Part shown: piece by piece, positions 16,319 to 24,112 of the stretch
How positions within the stretch are numbered: the first letter of the stretch is position 1
Layout of the letters: every line of letters starts with the position of its first letter
From: Treponema sp.
GTDB lineage: Bacteria > Spirochaetota > Spirochaetia > Treponematales > Treponemataceae
DNA: 64,000 bases
Assembly (NCBI GenBank): GCA_024402595.1
Contig: JAKSTL010000003.1
Coordinates: 1 to 64,000 of the forward strand
Reading direction: 5' to 3'
Notes under the pieces: model-generated
Database searches by the model: none
What the model was told of the DNA's origin: nothing
Seen by the model: only the letters and a program-made list of their open reading frames with translations
Position numbers and translations under genes: made by a program

Positions 16319-16918
16319 TTAAACTTGCATCATTTCCTGAATCATGTCATAAAGATATTTGACTGTAGCATCAATTCCAAACTTGCTGGAATTAATACAG
16401 ATATCATAATTTTTACAATCACCCCACTTTCCGCCTTTGCTAAAATAGTCGTGATACATTTTGCGTTTGCGGTCGTGACGGGCAATAGCCAATCTTGCTT
16501 TTTTTTCGTCAAAGTTACGCTTTTCCATTACCCGCTTAATCTTTACTTTTTCATCGCCATAAATAAAAACAGAAAGAAAACCGTCCATTCCACGGAAAAG
16601 ATCATCTGCACAGCGCCCAATTACAACAAAAGAATCTCCATCTGCCCATTTTGATTTCAAAAGTGCAAACTGAAGCTCGGCCACATTTTCTTCTGGCGAA
16701 TTGGAATAACCTCTGACCGTTCTACTAAAAAGTTTATTTCTAGGAACTTCATCGTATTTTTCCAAATCATTTGTATCAATATTCTTTATTTTTCCTATTT
16801 CGTCAAAAAGATTGCGGTCATACACTGGAATATCAAGCATTTCTGCAAGTTTTCGTCCAATTTCATGACCTGCACTACCATACTGACGACCAATTGAAAT
16901 AATAATCTGTTTGTTCAT
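16319..16918 (-). CDS. cytidylate kinase-like family protein
   Basis: The 199-residue P-loop-type protein belongs to the cytidylate-kinase-like family (Cytidylate_kin2). It starts IIISIGRQYGSAGHEIGRKL, a variant of the nucleotide-binding loop, then PVYDRNLFDEIGK, SFVVIGRCADD near the middle, and a basic lid segment (RVMEKRNFDEKKARLAIARHDRKR). These proteins are fused to or encoded beside transporters and are thought to bind or phosphorylate small substrates; the true substrate is unknown. Here it begins 12 bp after an ArsB/NhaD-type transporter gene on the same strand, with AGAGG before the ATG, so the two are probably co-expressed. Confidence 0.8.
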   Translation of the reverse strand: MNKQIIISIGRQYGSAGHEIGRKLAEMLDIPVYDRNLFDEIGKIKNIDTNDLEKYDEVPRNKLFSRTVRGYSNSPEENVAELQFALLKSKWADGDSFVVIGRCADDLFRGMDGFLSVFIYGDEKVKIKRVMEKRNFDEKKARLAIARHDRKRKMYHDYFSKGGKWGDCKNYDICINSSKFGIDATVKYLYDMIQEMMQV

Positions 16919-16930
16919 AAGGCCTCTAAA

Positions 16931-18280
16931 TTACAAATAGCGGATAAAAATATAAACAGTTGAAATAACCATAACAATTATTGTAGCTGGCACTGCACTT
17001 ATACAATATTTGCCCCATCCCACAGGATAACCAGCCTTACCAGCAACTGAAGTTCCTACAACATTTGCACTAGCTCCAATTGGAGTTGCACTTCCACCAA
17101 TATCAGTTCCCATGGAAAGTGCCCATGTCATTGTTGTAAGAGGAACACCTGTAGTTACGGCAAGAGTTTGGATTACTGGAATCATTGTTGCCGCAAAAGG
17201 TATATTGTCTACAAAAGCACTGGCAATTGCAGAAACCCAGATAATAATTGCTATCATTAAGTATACATTGCCTTTTGAGATTTTTCCAATAAATCCCGCA
17301 ATGATTTCCAGAATACCGGTTTGTTCCAATCCACCAATTACAACAAAAAGTCCAATAAAGAAAAGAAGTGTTTTATAATCAACTTTTTTCAAAATCTCTG
17401 GAACATATTTTGGTGCAGTTACAAAAGTTACTATTGATACAAACAAACCAATGGTAGCAACTGTAAGGTGTGTTGAAGCGTGAGTCACAAGAAGAACAAC
17501 GGCCATTAAAAAGATTACTGAACTAACAATAAACTCTTTTTTATTTGTGATTGCAGATTCTGGTGTTGGAAATGCTGATGTATCAACAGCTTCGACGCAT
17601 TTATAATCTTTTCTGAATACCAGATAAAAATAAATCACAATAAAAACAAGACTGATTCCAGCAATTGCACCTGTATTCATAATAAAATCTGCGAAAGAAT
17701 AGCCGAATGAAGTTCCAATAATGATGTTTGGAGGATCACCGCACATTGTAGCTGAACCACCAAGGTTTGCGCAGAAGATTTCGGACAAAATCATTGGTAA
17801 AGGATTAAACTTTAACAGTTGTGACAATTCGATAGTAACGGTGGCTAGGAACAAAATTACAGTAATACTATCAATGAACATTGCAAGAACAGCAGACATA
17901 ATCATAAAAGTAATAAAAATTGACATTACTTTATAATGAACTGCTTTTGCCAGCCGCATACAAAGCCATCGGAAGAAACCAACTTTTGCCATTCCTTCCA
18001 CCATAACCATCATTCCCGCAATAAAAATGATTGTTGCCCAGTTAATTCCACTTGTTGATTCACTTGATTCTCCGGCAGCATACCAGAACTCCAGTGTAAA
18101 CAAGCTTTTCAAATTTAGAGTCTCCATAACTGCATCCCAGCTATGCAAACCTAATCCAAATACTAAAGCGAGGGTAAGACATCCACAGGCTAATGTAATG
18201 TAATGGCGTTCAAAAACTTCTAGAATAATAAGACCAAACATTACAACAAAAATAATAACAGCCAATATTTGTGCTAACAT
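16931..18280 (-). CDS. ArsB/NhaD-type ion transporter
   Basis: The 449-residue polytopic membrane protein belongs to the ion transporter (IT) superfamily that includes NhaD and ArsB. About 11-12 membrane segments are visible. Characteristic re-entrant motifs are GGSATMCGDPPNIIIG near residue 175 and GTDIGGSATPIGASANVV near 395, with DSITVILFLATVTIELS and DNIPFAATMIPVI as the matching helices. Substrate could be sodium/proton exchange, or a dicarboxylate or other anion; sequence alone does not decide. It heads a two-gene unit with the cytidylate-kinase-like protein. There is no ribosome site, and TATAAT ends 8 nt before the ATG, hinting at a leaderless message. Confidence 0.8.
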   Translation of the reverse strand: MLAQILAVIIFVVMFGLIILEVFERHYITLACGCLTLALVFGLGLHSWDAVMETLNLKSLFTLEFWYAAGESSESTSGINWATIIFIAGMMVMVEGMAKVGFFRWLCMRLAKAVHYKVMSIFITFMIMSAVLAMFIDSITVILFLATVTIELSQLLKFNPLPMILSEIFCANLGGSATMCGDPPNIIIGTSFGYSFADFIMNTGAIAGISLVFIVIYFYLVFRKDYKCVEAVDTSAFPTPESAITNKKEFIVSSVIFLMAVVLLVTHASTHLTVATIGLFVSIVTFVTAPKYVPEILKKVDYKTLLFFIGLFVVIGGLEQTGILEIIAGFIGKISKGNVYLMIAIIIWVSAIASAFVDNIPFAATMIPVIQTLAVTTGVPLTTMTWALSMGTDIGGSATPIGASANVVGTSVAGKAGYPVGWGKYCISAVPATIIVMVISTVYIFIRYL

Positions 18281-18288
18281 GATTGTGG

Positions 18289-18294
18289 ATTATA
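18289..18294 (-). promoter_or_regulatory. -10 element just before the IT transporter start
   Basis: TATAAT on the minus strand ends 8 nt before the ATG at 18280. A start of transcription about 7 nt further on would leave almost no 5' untranslated region. The -35 (TTCCAT at 17-nt spacing) is weak. Confidence 0.4.
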
Positions 18295-18350
18295 ACATTT
18301 TGTTGCAAACTATGGAATATCTCGCAGATAATTTTATTTTTATGAAAAGT

Positions 18351-19085
18351 TTACGAGGCTCTTGGCATATCTGGATTTGGTATAGTTGGATGATTTCCGT
18401 TCAAAGAAATAAGCCAATAGATTTTTTTTATAGTTTCTGGAAGTATTGTTCGTAGAGCTTTGGTTGGTGTTCGCCCTGGGTAACGACCAATTACATTTTC
18501 CATAACATTGGACATTATTGGTGGAATTGTACCAAAAATATCAATAAGTTCCTGCTTGGAATACTGACGATGATTCAACGGTGTTTTAAAATTTTCCAAA
18601 GTTTTTGCAGGATAAAACTTGCAAGGCTTCCAACAAACTTCTCCATGTTTATCTTTTGAAGCACTGGCTCCAAACAAACGGCAAATAAATGGTCGTCCTT
18701 CATAAATAGAACAGTGAAAAGCATTATTTGGATTATAAAAAATACAGGTTTTATCTGTAATATCAGAATTATCAGATTCAGCTTCCAGTGAAAACAATCG
18801 TTGAGTATCAGTAAAGGCCAATGCATCTGCAAGATATTGATTGTTTGCAATAATCCATGCAGCCATATAAAGCACTTCTCCCTCTAATAAATCAGGCTCA
18901 AAATTGTGACAGCAACAACCGCAGCCATCTATACAATGAAAATCACTTTTTTCTAACCATTGATTTTGAGATTCGTTCAATTCCTGGTAAGATTTATGTA
19001 TAAATCCAATAATTTCTGCTTCTTCCGTATCACCCAATGCTTCTACAATTTTTTCCACTGAGTCTAAATGTAATTCAGAAAACAT
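18351..19085 (-). CDS. YkgJ-type cysteine-cluster protein
   Basis: The protein belongs to the zinc/iron-chelating CxxCxxCC family. A cysteine cluster CIDGCGCCCHN lies near residue 50 and a second set follows later (CIFYNP, CSIYEGRPFICRLFG, CWKPCKFYP). This is the typical two-part layout in which the cysteines and aromatic residues hold a metal. The function of the family is unproven. I place the start at ATG 19085 (MFSELHLDSVEKIVEAL). A TTG start at 19124 would add 13 hydrophobic residues that look non-native. Neither start has a strong ribosome site. It is divergent from the membrane protein at 19171. Confidence 0.75.
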   Translation of the reverse strand: MFSELHLDSVEKIVEALGDTEEAEIIGFIHKSYQELNESQNQWLEKSDFHCIDGCGCCCHNFEPDLLEGEVLYMAAWIIANNQYLADALAFTDTQRLFSLEAESDNSDITDKTCIFYNPNNAFHCSIYEGRPFICRLFGASASKDKHGEVCWKPCKFYPAKTLENFKTPLNHRQYSKQELIDIFGTIPPIMSNVMENVIGRYPGRTPTKALRTILPETIKKIYWLISLNGNHPTIPNPDMPRAS

Positions 19086-19158
19086 ATTGCCGAAAATCTT
19101 AATGATTTCCAAAATTAATAGCAAGTTTTGATATAGTTTTTAAGCTTGAAAATTATGT

Positions 19159-19164
19159 TATAAT
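19159..19164 (+). promoter_or_regulatory. -10 element abutting a GTG start
   Basis: TATAAT is followed by six bases and then the GTG start at 19171, so transcription would begin at or next to the start codon. This is consistent with a leaderless mRNA. Confidence 0.4.
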
Positions 19165-19170
19165 TAAAAG

Positions 19171-19623
19171 GTGAACATTAAAGAAAAATACAATTTCGGT
19201 TTTGACTATCTTTCGTTGATTATTTTTGCACTCATTATGATTCCAAATATTTTCTGGGCTTTTGTTCCTGCAAAAAACGATTTTCTTAGAATTGAATCTG
19301 TAACTCCAATTGTTGATACAATAGCAAGTGTATTTCAATTTATTTTTATTGCGACACTTTGTTTTATTATTCCAAAAGAAAAATCAAAAAATAAAACTCT
19401 TTTTATCGCTTCCTGCTGCTGTGTGATTTTTTATTTTATTGCTTGGATTTTTTATTATATTGGAATTGGTAATATTACTCTTTTGATTCTTTTATTGTCA
19501 GTTGTTCCATGCCTCGCTTTTCTTTTCTATGAATTAAGTATTAAAAATTATATTTCGTTCTTGCCAACCCTTGTATTTACTATTTGCCACATTATTTTTG
19601 CAGTTGCTAATTTTATTATTTGA
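19171..19623 (+). CDS. hypothetical integral membrane protein
   Basis: The family is not securely recognised. The 150-residue protein has four to five membrane segments: YLSLIIFALIMIPNIFWAFV, ASVFQFIFIATLCFII, LFIASCCCVIFYFIAWIFYYIGI, TLLILLLSVVPCLAFLFY and LPTLVFTICHIIFAVANFII. Loops are short and polar. It starts at GTG with a -10 element six bases upstream. It stands alone, divergent from the Cys-cluster protein. Confidence 0.55.
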   Translation: MNIKEKYNFGFDYLSLIIFALIMIPNIFWAFVPAKNDFLRIESVTPIVDTIASVFQFIFIATLCFIIPKEKSKNKTLFIASCCCVIFYFIAWIFYYIGIGNITLLILLLSVVPCLAFLFYELSIKNYISFLPTLVFTICHIIFAVANFII

Positions 19624-19757
19624 TTTTAATACCAAGGCGTTGAAAAAGCATAATAACCCACAATTCTGGCAGGTCAATTCACAAGAAACAATAAATTATT
19701 TGTTATATTCCAAAAATCAAATATAATTAGATTCATATTTTTTTCTGGGGCTATTTT

Positions 19758-21748
19758 ATGGAAAATAGAAATAAGAATAAATCAAAGTTGTCGGGGCTGT
19801 CCAACAAGTTCGCATCATAGCGTCATCCTGAACTAGTTTCAGGATCTCACACTAAATCTAGTGGGAGTCTGAATAACTTCAGAAGTGAATCAAGTTCAGC
19901 ATGACAAATACTTATTAAACATCCCCAGCCGTATATTTAACACCACTTCTCATTTTTCAATTTATGGCAATTCTAGCAGGATTCTGTACTTACAATGAAT
20001 ATAATTCAATTTCTAAGAATCCGTTAAGTCTTTTGTTCTTCTTGTTTATGATTACTGCTGCTTTTTTTGCCTGCCGAGCATTTAATAAACTGATTTCATC
20101 CTATCGTCAGGGAAGAATTGATTCCCATACTGTTGGTATTAGGCTAAATAAACTTTTTACAATTAACATCTTTGCACCAATTACTGCGGGTTTATTTCAA
20201 GGAATAATCACCTGTATATTACTTGCTTCTGGGAAGGCTCATTTCGCAGCTTTTCAGGGAACAAAACCTTATGTTCCAGTAATTATTTTTTCATTGGCAG
20301 TTGTTTTTAATTTTGCACTGTTATTTTATGTTTTCAATATTCGTATATTCGAAACTGAAATTAATGATATTCCATTCAAAAGTGATGAAATTACAATGTC
20401 ACTTACACAGCGCAATTTTTTAACTGTTCTTTTTTCACTTCTTGGAGTTCTTGGATATTTGATTGTTATTACAATGATTCCACAAAATGTTGAAAATGGT
20501 GTTAATGGACTTTTGAAAAAGATGATTCCTTATGCAATATATTCAATGATTTATTTTGCAGTTATTGAGGCCTCGTTAGTAAGCGATGTAAAAAATTGTG
20601 TTAAATCTATAGGAAAAATTGCATCAGCCCTGGCTCTTAAGAATTATTCTGTGGAAGATGAAAAAGCTAATAACAGAAGTGAATTGGGTGTAATCATTCA
20701 AGATATGAACAGTATGAAGGCAGCAACTGCAACTCTTCTTAATAATATTAATATGTCTACAAAAGCAACTTCTGATCAGTCTGATGACCTTGTAGATAAC
20801 ATGAGTGTTACAAAGAAAAATGTTGATAGTATTACCGATGCCATTGTAAACATAAAGGGCAGAATGGAAGATCAGGTTAATGGTGTTGAAGAATCAAATG
20901 CTTCTACAGAAACAATTATGGCTAACATCAACCGTCTTAACACTGCAATTGCAGAACAGGCTAACGGTGTAAATCAATCCTCGGCCGCTGTTGAAGAAAT
21001 GGTTGCAAACATTCAGAGCGTTACAGACATTCTTGAAAAGAACAGCGCTGCGGTTAACAATCTTGCAAAAGCCGCTGAACAAGGAAAAGATCAGGTTAGT
21101 ATAGCTGTAGGAACTGCAGAAGCTGTTTATAAGGAATCTGAAGGTATTCTTGAAGCTGCTAACATCATTCAGCATATTTCAAGTCGAACAAATCTTCTTG
21201 CCATGAACGCGGCTATTGAATCGGCTCATGCTGGAGAAAGCGGTAAAGGATTTGCTGTTGTTGCTGATGAAATCCGAAAGCTTGCAGAACAATCTGGTAC
21301 TCAGAGTAAGGCGATTGGAGGAAATCTTACAAATCTTTCTGCTTCTATCAGTCGTATCAGTGAAGAAATCCGCCAAGTTCAGACTGCATTTGAAAATATT
21401 TATGATCTTTCGCAGACTGTAAAACAACAGGAAGAAGTTATTTCCAATGCAATGGAAGAACAGACAGCAGGTAATCAGCAGGTTCTTGAAGCTATGCATG
21501 CTATTACTAATTCAACGGCACAGGTTCAGACAGGTTCTACAGAAATGATGGAAGGTGGCTCACGAATTGTAAAAGAAATGCGAAACCTTAAGATGATTAC
21601 CGAAGAAATCAATGATAATATGACTCAGATAGAAAATTATTCTTTGCAGGTTTCTGAAGCAATTACTATGACAACAGAATCTACACACAATACAAAAGAA
21701 AGCCTTGATAAAGTAATTGAAGGTATATCTGAATTTACATTAAAATGA
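19758..21748 (+). pseudogene. methyl-accepting chemotaxis protein, 5' end split by a repeat
   Basis: From 19964 onward a 594-residue frame reads through six hydrophobic segments (about residues 15-210) and a full MCP signalling domain. The hairpin tip is [36 protein letters not shown]. No ribosome site precedes 19964. The frame continues upstream as [11 protein letters not shown], a membrane-like stretch, until an in-frame stop inside the repeat. Before the repeat an ATG at 19758 with GGGG about 8 nt upstream starts MENRNKNKSKL, a typical receptor N-terminus. I infer that about 140 bp of repeat inserted after codon 11. The signalling part is intact, so residual expression from an internal start is possible. 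A MATE gene starts 4 bp later. Confidence 0.65.
19790..19932. repeat. dispersed-repeat-like element inside the 5' end of a chemoreceptor gene
   Basis: The element runs from about GTCGGGGCTGTCC to ATCCCCAGCCG, which are partly inverted ends. Inside, an imperfect stem (19822-19905) has outer arms GTCATCCTGAACT and AGTTCAGCATGAC that pair at 12 of 13 positions. GTCATCCTGAAC-type palindromes resemble dispersed intergenic repeats of spirochaetes and Bacteroidetes, by recollection rather than a search. It separates an ATG with ribosome site from the rest of the chemoreceptor frame. Exact boundaries are uncertain by a few bases. Confidence 0.6.
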
Positions 21749-21752
21749 TTTT

Positions 21753-23108
21753 ATGAAATCTAGCTCAAAATCATTTTTGGTACCTCTGTTTACCATTGCT
21801 TTTCCAATCATTTTACAGGATTTTCTTTCATCCTTTGTGAATATGCTGGACACAATCATGGTAGGACAGTTAGGTGCCGTGGATATTGCCGCCGTTGGAC
21901 TAGGAAACCAATTATTTTTTGTAATGAGCCTTGGTGTTTTTGGCATTGCCTCTGGCGGACAGATTTTTATTGCTCAATATTGGGGCAAAAAAGATATAAA
22001 AAGCATTAACAAAACCACTGGAATGATGCTTAAACTTTCTTTATGTTTTACAGTCCTTTTTGCCACTGTAAGCATTTTGTTTCCAGAGTTCTGTCTTTCC
22101 ATCTACTCTAAAGACCAGGAAGTTATTACTCGTGGAGCCCAGTATTTACGGGTTGTAGCTCCTAGTTACCTGTTTTTTGGAATCAATGTGTCTTTTGCAT
22201 CTTCTTGCCGAAACACCGAACATTTAAAACTTCCTGCCGTTGCCACAATCACTTCGGTCTTTTTAAACGCAATTTTAAATTACCTGTTTATTTTTGGTGT
22301 GAACATTGGCGGAGTTCAAATTATTAAAGCCTATGGAATTATTGGTGCAGCCGTCGCTACTGTTGTATCCCGAATTATAGAAGCCTTAATAGTCGTTGGT
22401 GGTTCTTATGCCCATAAATATGTCATTGCGGCTCCTTTTAAAGAGTTTTTTGGTGCAGATAAAGGCTTTATTTCAAAATATCTAAAAATCAGTTTGCCAG
22501 TTCTTGTAAATGAATTACTTTGGGGAAGCGGAATCTCTATGCAATCTTCAATTTTCGCCCATAGTGGAACTCTAGTAATTGCATCCTTCAACATTATGAA
22601 TAGTATTTCCAATCTTGTGTATCCAATTTGTCTTGGTTGTGGAAATGCCACCGCAATTATTATTGGTAAAACTATTGGAGAAGGCCAAACAGAAGAAGCA
22701 AAAATCCTTGCAAAAAAACAATGTGGCTTTATTGCACTTATGGCCTTTTTCTTGGGATTTTTGATTATGCCAATGGCCAAGCTTATGCCATTTATTTTCA
22801 AGGTGGAAGCAGAAGTTATATCTATGGCAACCATTTTTATTATTATGAGAGGCCTGATTTTCTCTTTTGATGCTTTTAACATGACATCCGTAGTTGGTGT
22901 ATTCCGCTCTGGTGGTGATACTCTTTTTGCACTTTTTATGGATGTAGGCTTTATGTGGCTTCTAGCACTACCTTTGGGCTGGCTCGCAGTTCTTGTATGG
23001 CATCTTCCATTTTGGGCTGTTTATCTTTGTATTTTAACAGAACCTATTTGCAAAAGCATTGTTGGTATTATCAGATTATTCAGTAATAAGTGGTTAAGAA
23101 GATTATAA
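21753..23108 (+). CDS. MATE family efflux transporter
   Basis: The 451-residue protein has the usual length and about 12 membrane segments in two six-helix halves. The first half carries FVNMLDTIMVGQLGAVDIAAVGLGNQLFF and GGQIFIAQYWGKKD, the MATE signature region. The second half repeats the pattern (LPVLVNELLWGSGISMQSSIFAHSG). Family members export drugs or organic cations by sodium or proton antiport; the substrate cannot be assigned. It starts 4 bp after the chemoreceptor stop and is probably co-transcribed with it. The region 23109-23393 downstream holds only the promoter of rubrerythrin. Confidence 0.85.
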   Translation: MKSSSKSFLVPLFTIAFPIILQDFLSSFVNMLDTIMVGQLGAVDIAAVGLGNQLFFVMSLGVFGIASGGQIFIAQYWGKKDIKSINKTTGMMLKLSLCFTVLFATVSILFPEFCLSIYSKDQEVITRGAQYLRVVAPSYLFFGINVSFASSCRNTEHLKLPAVATITSVFLNAILNYLFIFGVNIGGVQIIKAYGIIGAAVATVVSRIIEALIVVGGSYAHKYVIAAPFKEFFGADKGFISKYLKISLPVLVNELLWGSGISMQSSIFAHSGTLVIASFNIMNSISNLVYPICLGCGNATAIIIGKTIGEGQTEEAKILAKKQCGFIALMAFFLGFLIMPMAKLMPFIFKVEAEVISMATIFIIMRGLIFSFDAFNMTSVVGVFRSGGDTLFALFMDVGFMWLLALPLGWLAVLVWHLPFWAVYLCILTEPICKSIVGIIRLFSNKWLRRL

Positions 23109-23283
23109 ATTGCATTAATTACAAAGTAGATTTATAAGCGCTGTCCAAAATGATTACATAACATTGTGATTCAATAAAAACAGATTCTACAAAATAATTT
23201 TTTATTAGATAGACTCAATTTTTTTTTATTATGGATTTTTCCACAACGAACCAAAATTATATTATCTTTTATACGTTGTCATG

Positions 23284-23289
23284 TATAAT
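23284..23289 (+). promoter_or_regulatory. -10 element of the rubrerythrin promoter
   Basis: TATAAT lies about 105 bp before the rubrerythrin ATG; a weak -35 (ATTATC) is at 17-nt spacing. The leader contains a short AGCC/GGCT hairpin and AAGGAG 6-7 nt before the ATG. No clear PerR or Fur box is seen. Confidence 0.45.
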
Positions 23290-23393
23290 ATATAACAACC
23301 CACGGTAAGGTTTAACAAAATCAACCATTCCGTACGACACAAAACAACAGCCGCAGTGATGGCTAAATTACATTCAATACAAGGAGAATCAAA

Positions 23394-23930
23394 ATGAGTA
23401 AGTATGCAGGAACACAGACAGAAAAAAATCTTCAGGCAGCCTTTGCAGGAGAATCTCAGGCAAGAAACAAATACACATATTTTGCTTCTGTAGCCAAAAA
23501 AGAAGGTTATGAACAGATTTCAGCTTTATTCTTAAAAACAGCAGAAAACGAAAAAGAACATGCAAAAATGTGGTTCAAAGAATTAGGTGAATTAGGAACT
23601 ACTTTGGACAATTTAAAAGCTGCCGCTGATGGCGAAAACTTTGAATGGACAGACATGTACAACGATTTTGCAAAAACTGCAGAAGCAGAAGGTTTTCCAG
23701 CCCTTGCTGCAAAGTTCCGCGGTGTTGCCGCTATAGAAAAACATCACGAAGAACGTTATCGTGCCCTTCTTAAAAATGTAGAAACAGCCGCTGTTTTTGA
23801 AAAATCAGAAGTAAAAGTATGGGAATGCCGTAACTGTGGACACATCGTCGTTGGAACAAAAGCTCCAGAAGTTTGTCCAGTATGTGCACATCCAAAAGCA
23901 TACTTCGAAGTAAACGCAGAAAACTACTAA
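23394..23930 (+). CDS. rbr: rubrerythrin
   Basis: The 178-residue non-haem iron protein reduces hydrogen peroxide in anaerobes using electrons from rubredoxin-type carriers. A four-helix ferritin-like domain (about 1-140) carries the di-iron ligands: [21 protein letters not shown] and [11 protein letters not shown]. The C-terminal rubredoxin-like domain has paired CxxC motifs (WECRNCGH and [13 protein letters not shown]) for one iron. AAGGAG precedes the ATG and a terminator follows directly, so it is a single-gene transcript. It indicates an anaerobe that meets transient oxygen. Confidence 0.95.
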   Translation: MSKYAGTQTEKNLQAAFAGESQARNKYTYFASVAKKEGYEQISALFLKTAENEKEHAKMWFKELGELGTTLDNLKAAADGENFEWTDMYNDFAKTAEAEGFPALAAKFRGVAAIEKHHEERYRALLKNVETAAVFEKSEVKVWECRNCGHIVVGTKAPEVCPVCAHPKAYFEVNAENY

Positions 23931-23941
23931 CAATCACTCAA

Positions 23942-24008
23942 AAATAAGGGGTTCGCCAACAATCGCTAACAATAAATACAAACAATTATTGTTCAACCCC
24001 TTATTTTC
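23942..24008 (+). terminator. terminator after rubrerythrin
   Basis: AAAATAAGGGGTT (23942-23954) and AACCCCTTATTTT (23996-24008) pair perfectly over 13 bp. A nested AACAAT/ATTGTT stem sits inside, and T/C-rich sequence follows. It begins 11 bases after the stop codon and could work on both strands. Confidence 0.8.
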
Positions 24009-24056
24009 CCCTCTCACCAACCAATCTCATCGCTACCAGCAAATCTCATCAAATAA

Positions 24057-24086
24057 TTGGTATTTTGTGAATTCCTGAGTTATAAT
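24057..24086 (+). promoter_or_regulatory. promoter of the CotH-type lipoprotein gene
   Basis: TTGGTA (24057-24062) and TATAAT (24081-24086) are separated by 18 nt. The gene's GAGG ribosome site and ATG follow within 27 bases. Confidence 0.5.
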
Positions 24087-24112
24087 TAAAAAATATTTTT
24101 CCGAGGTTCACA

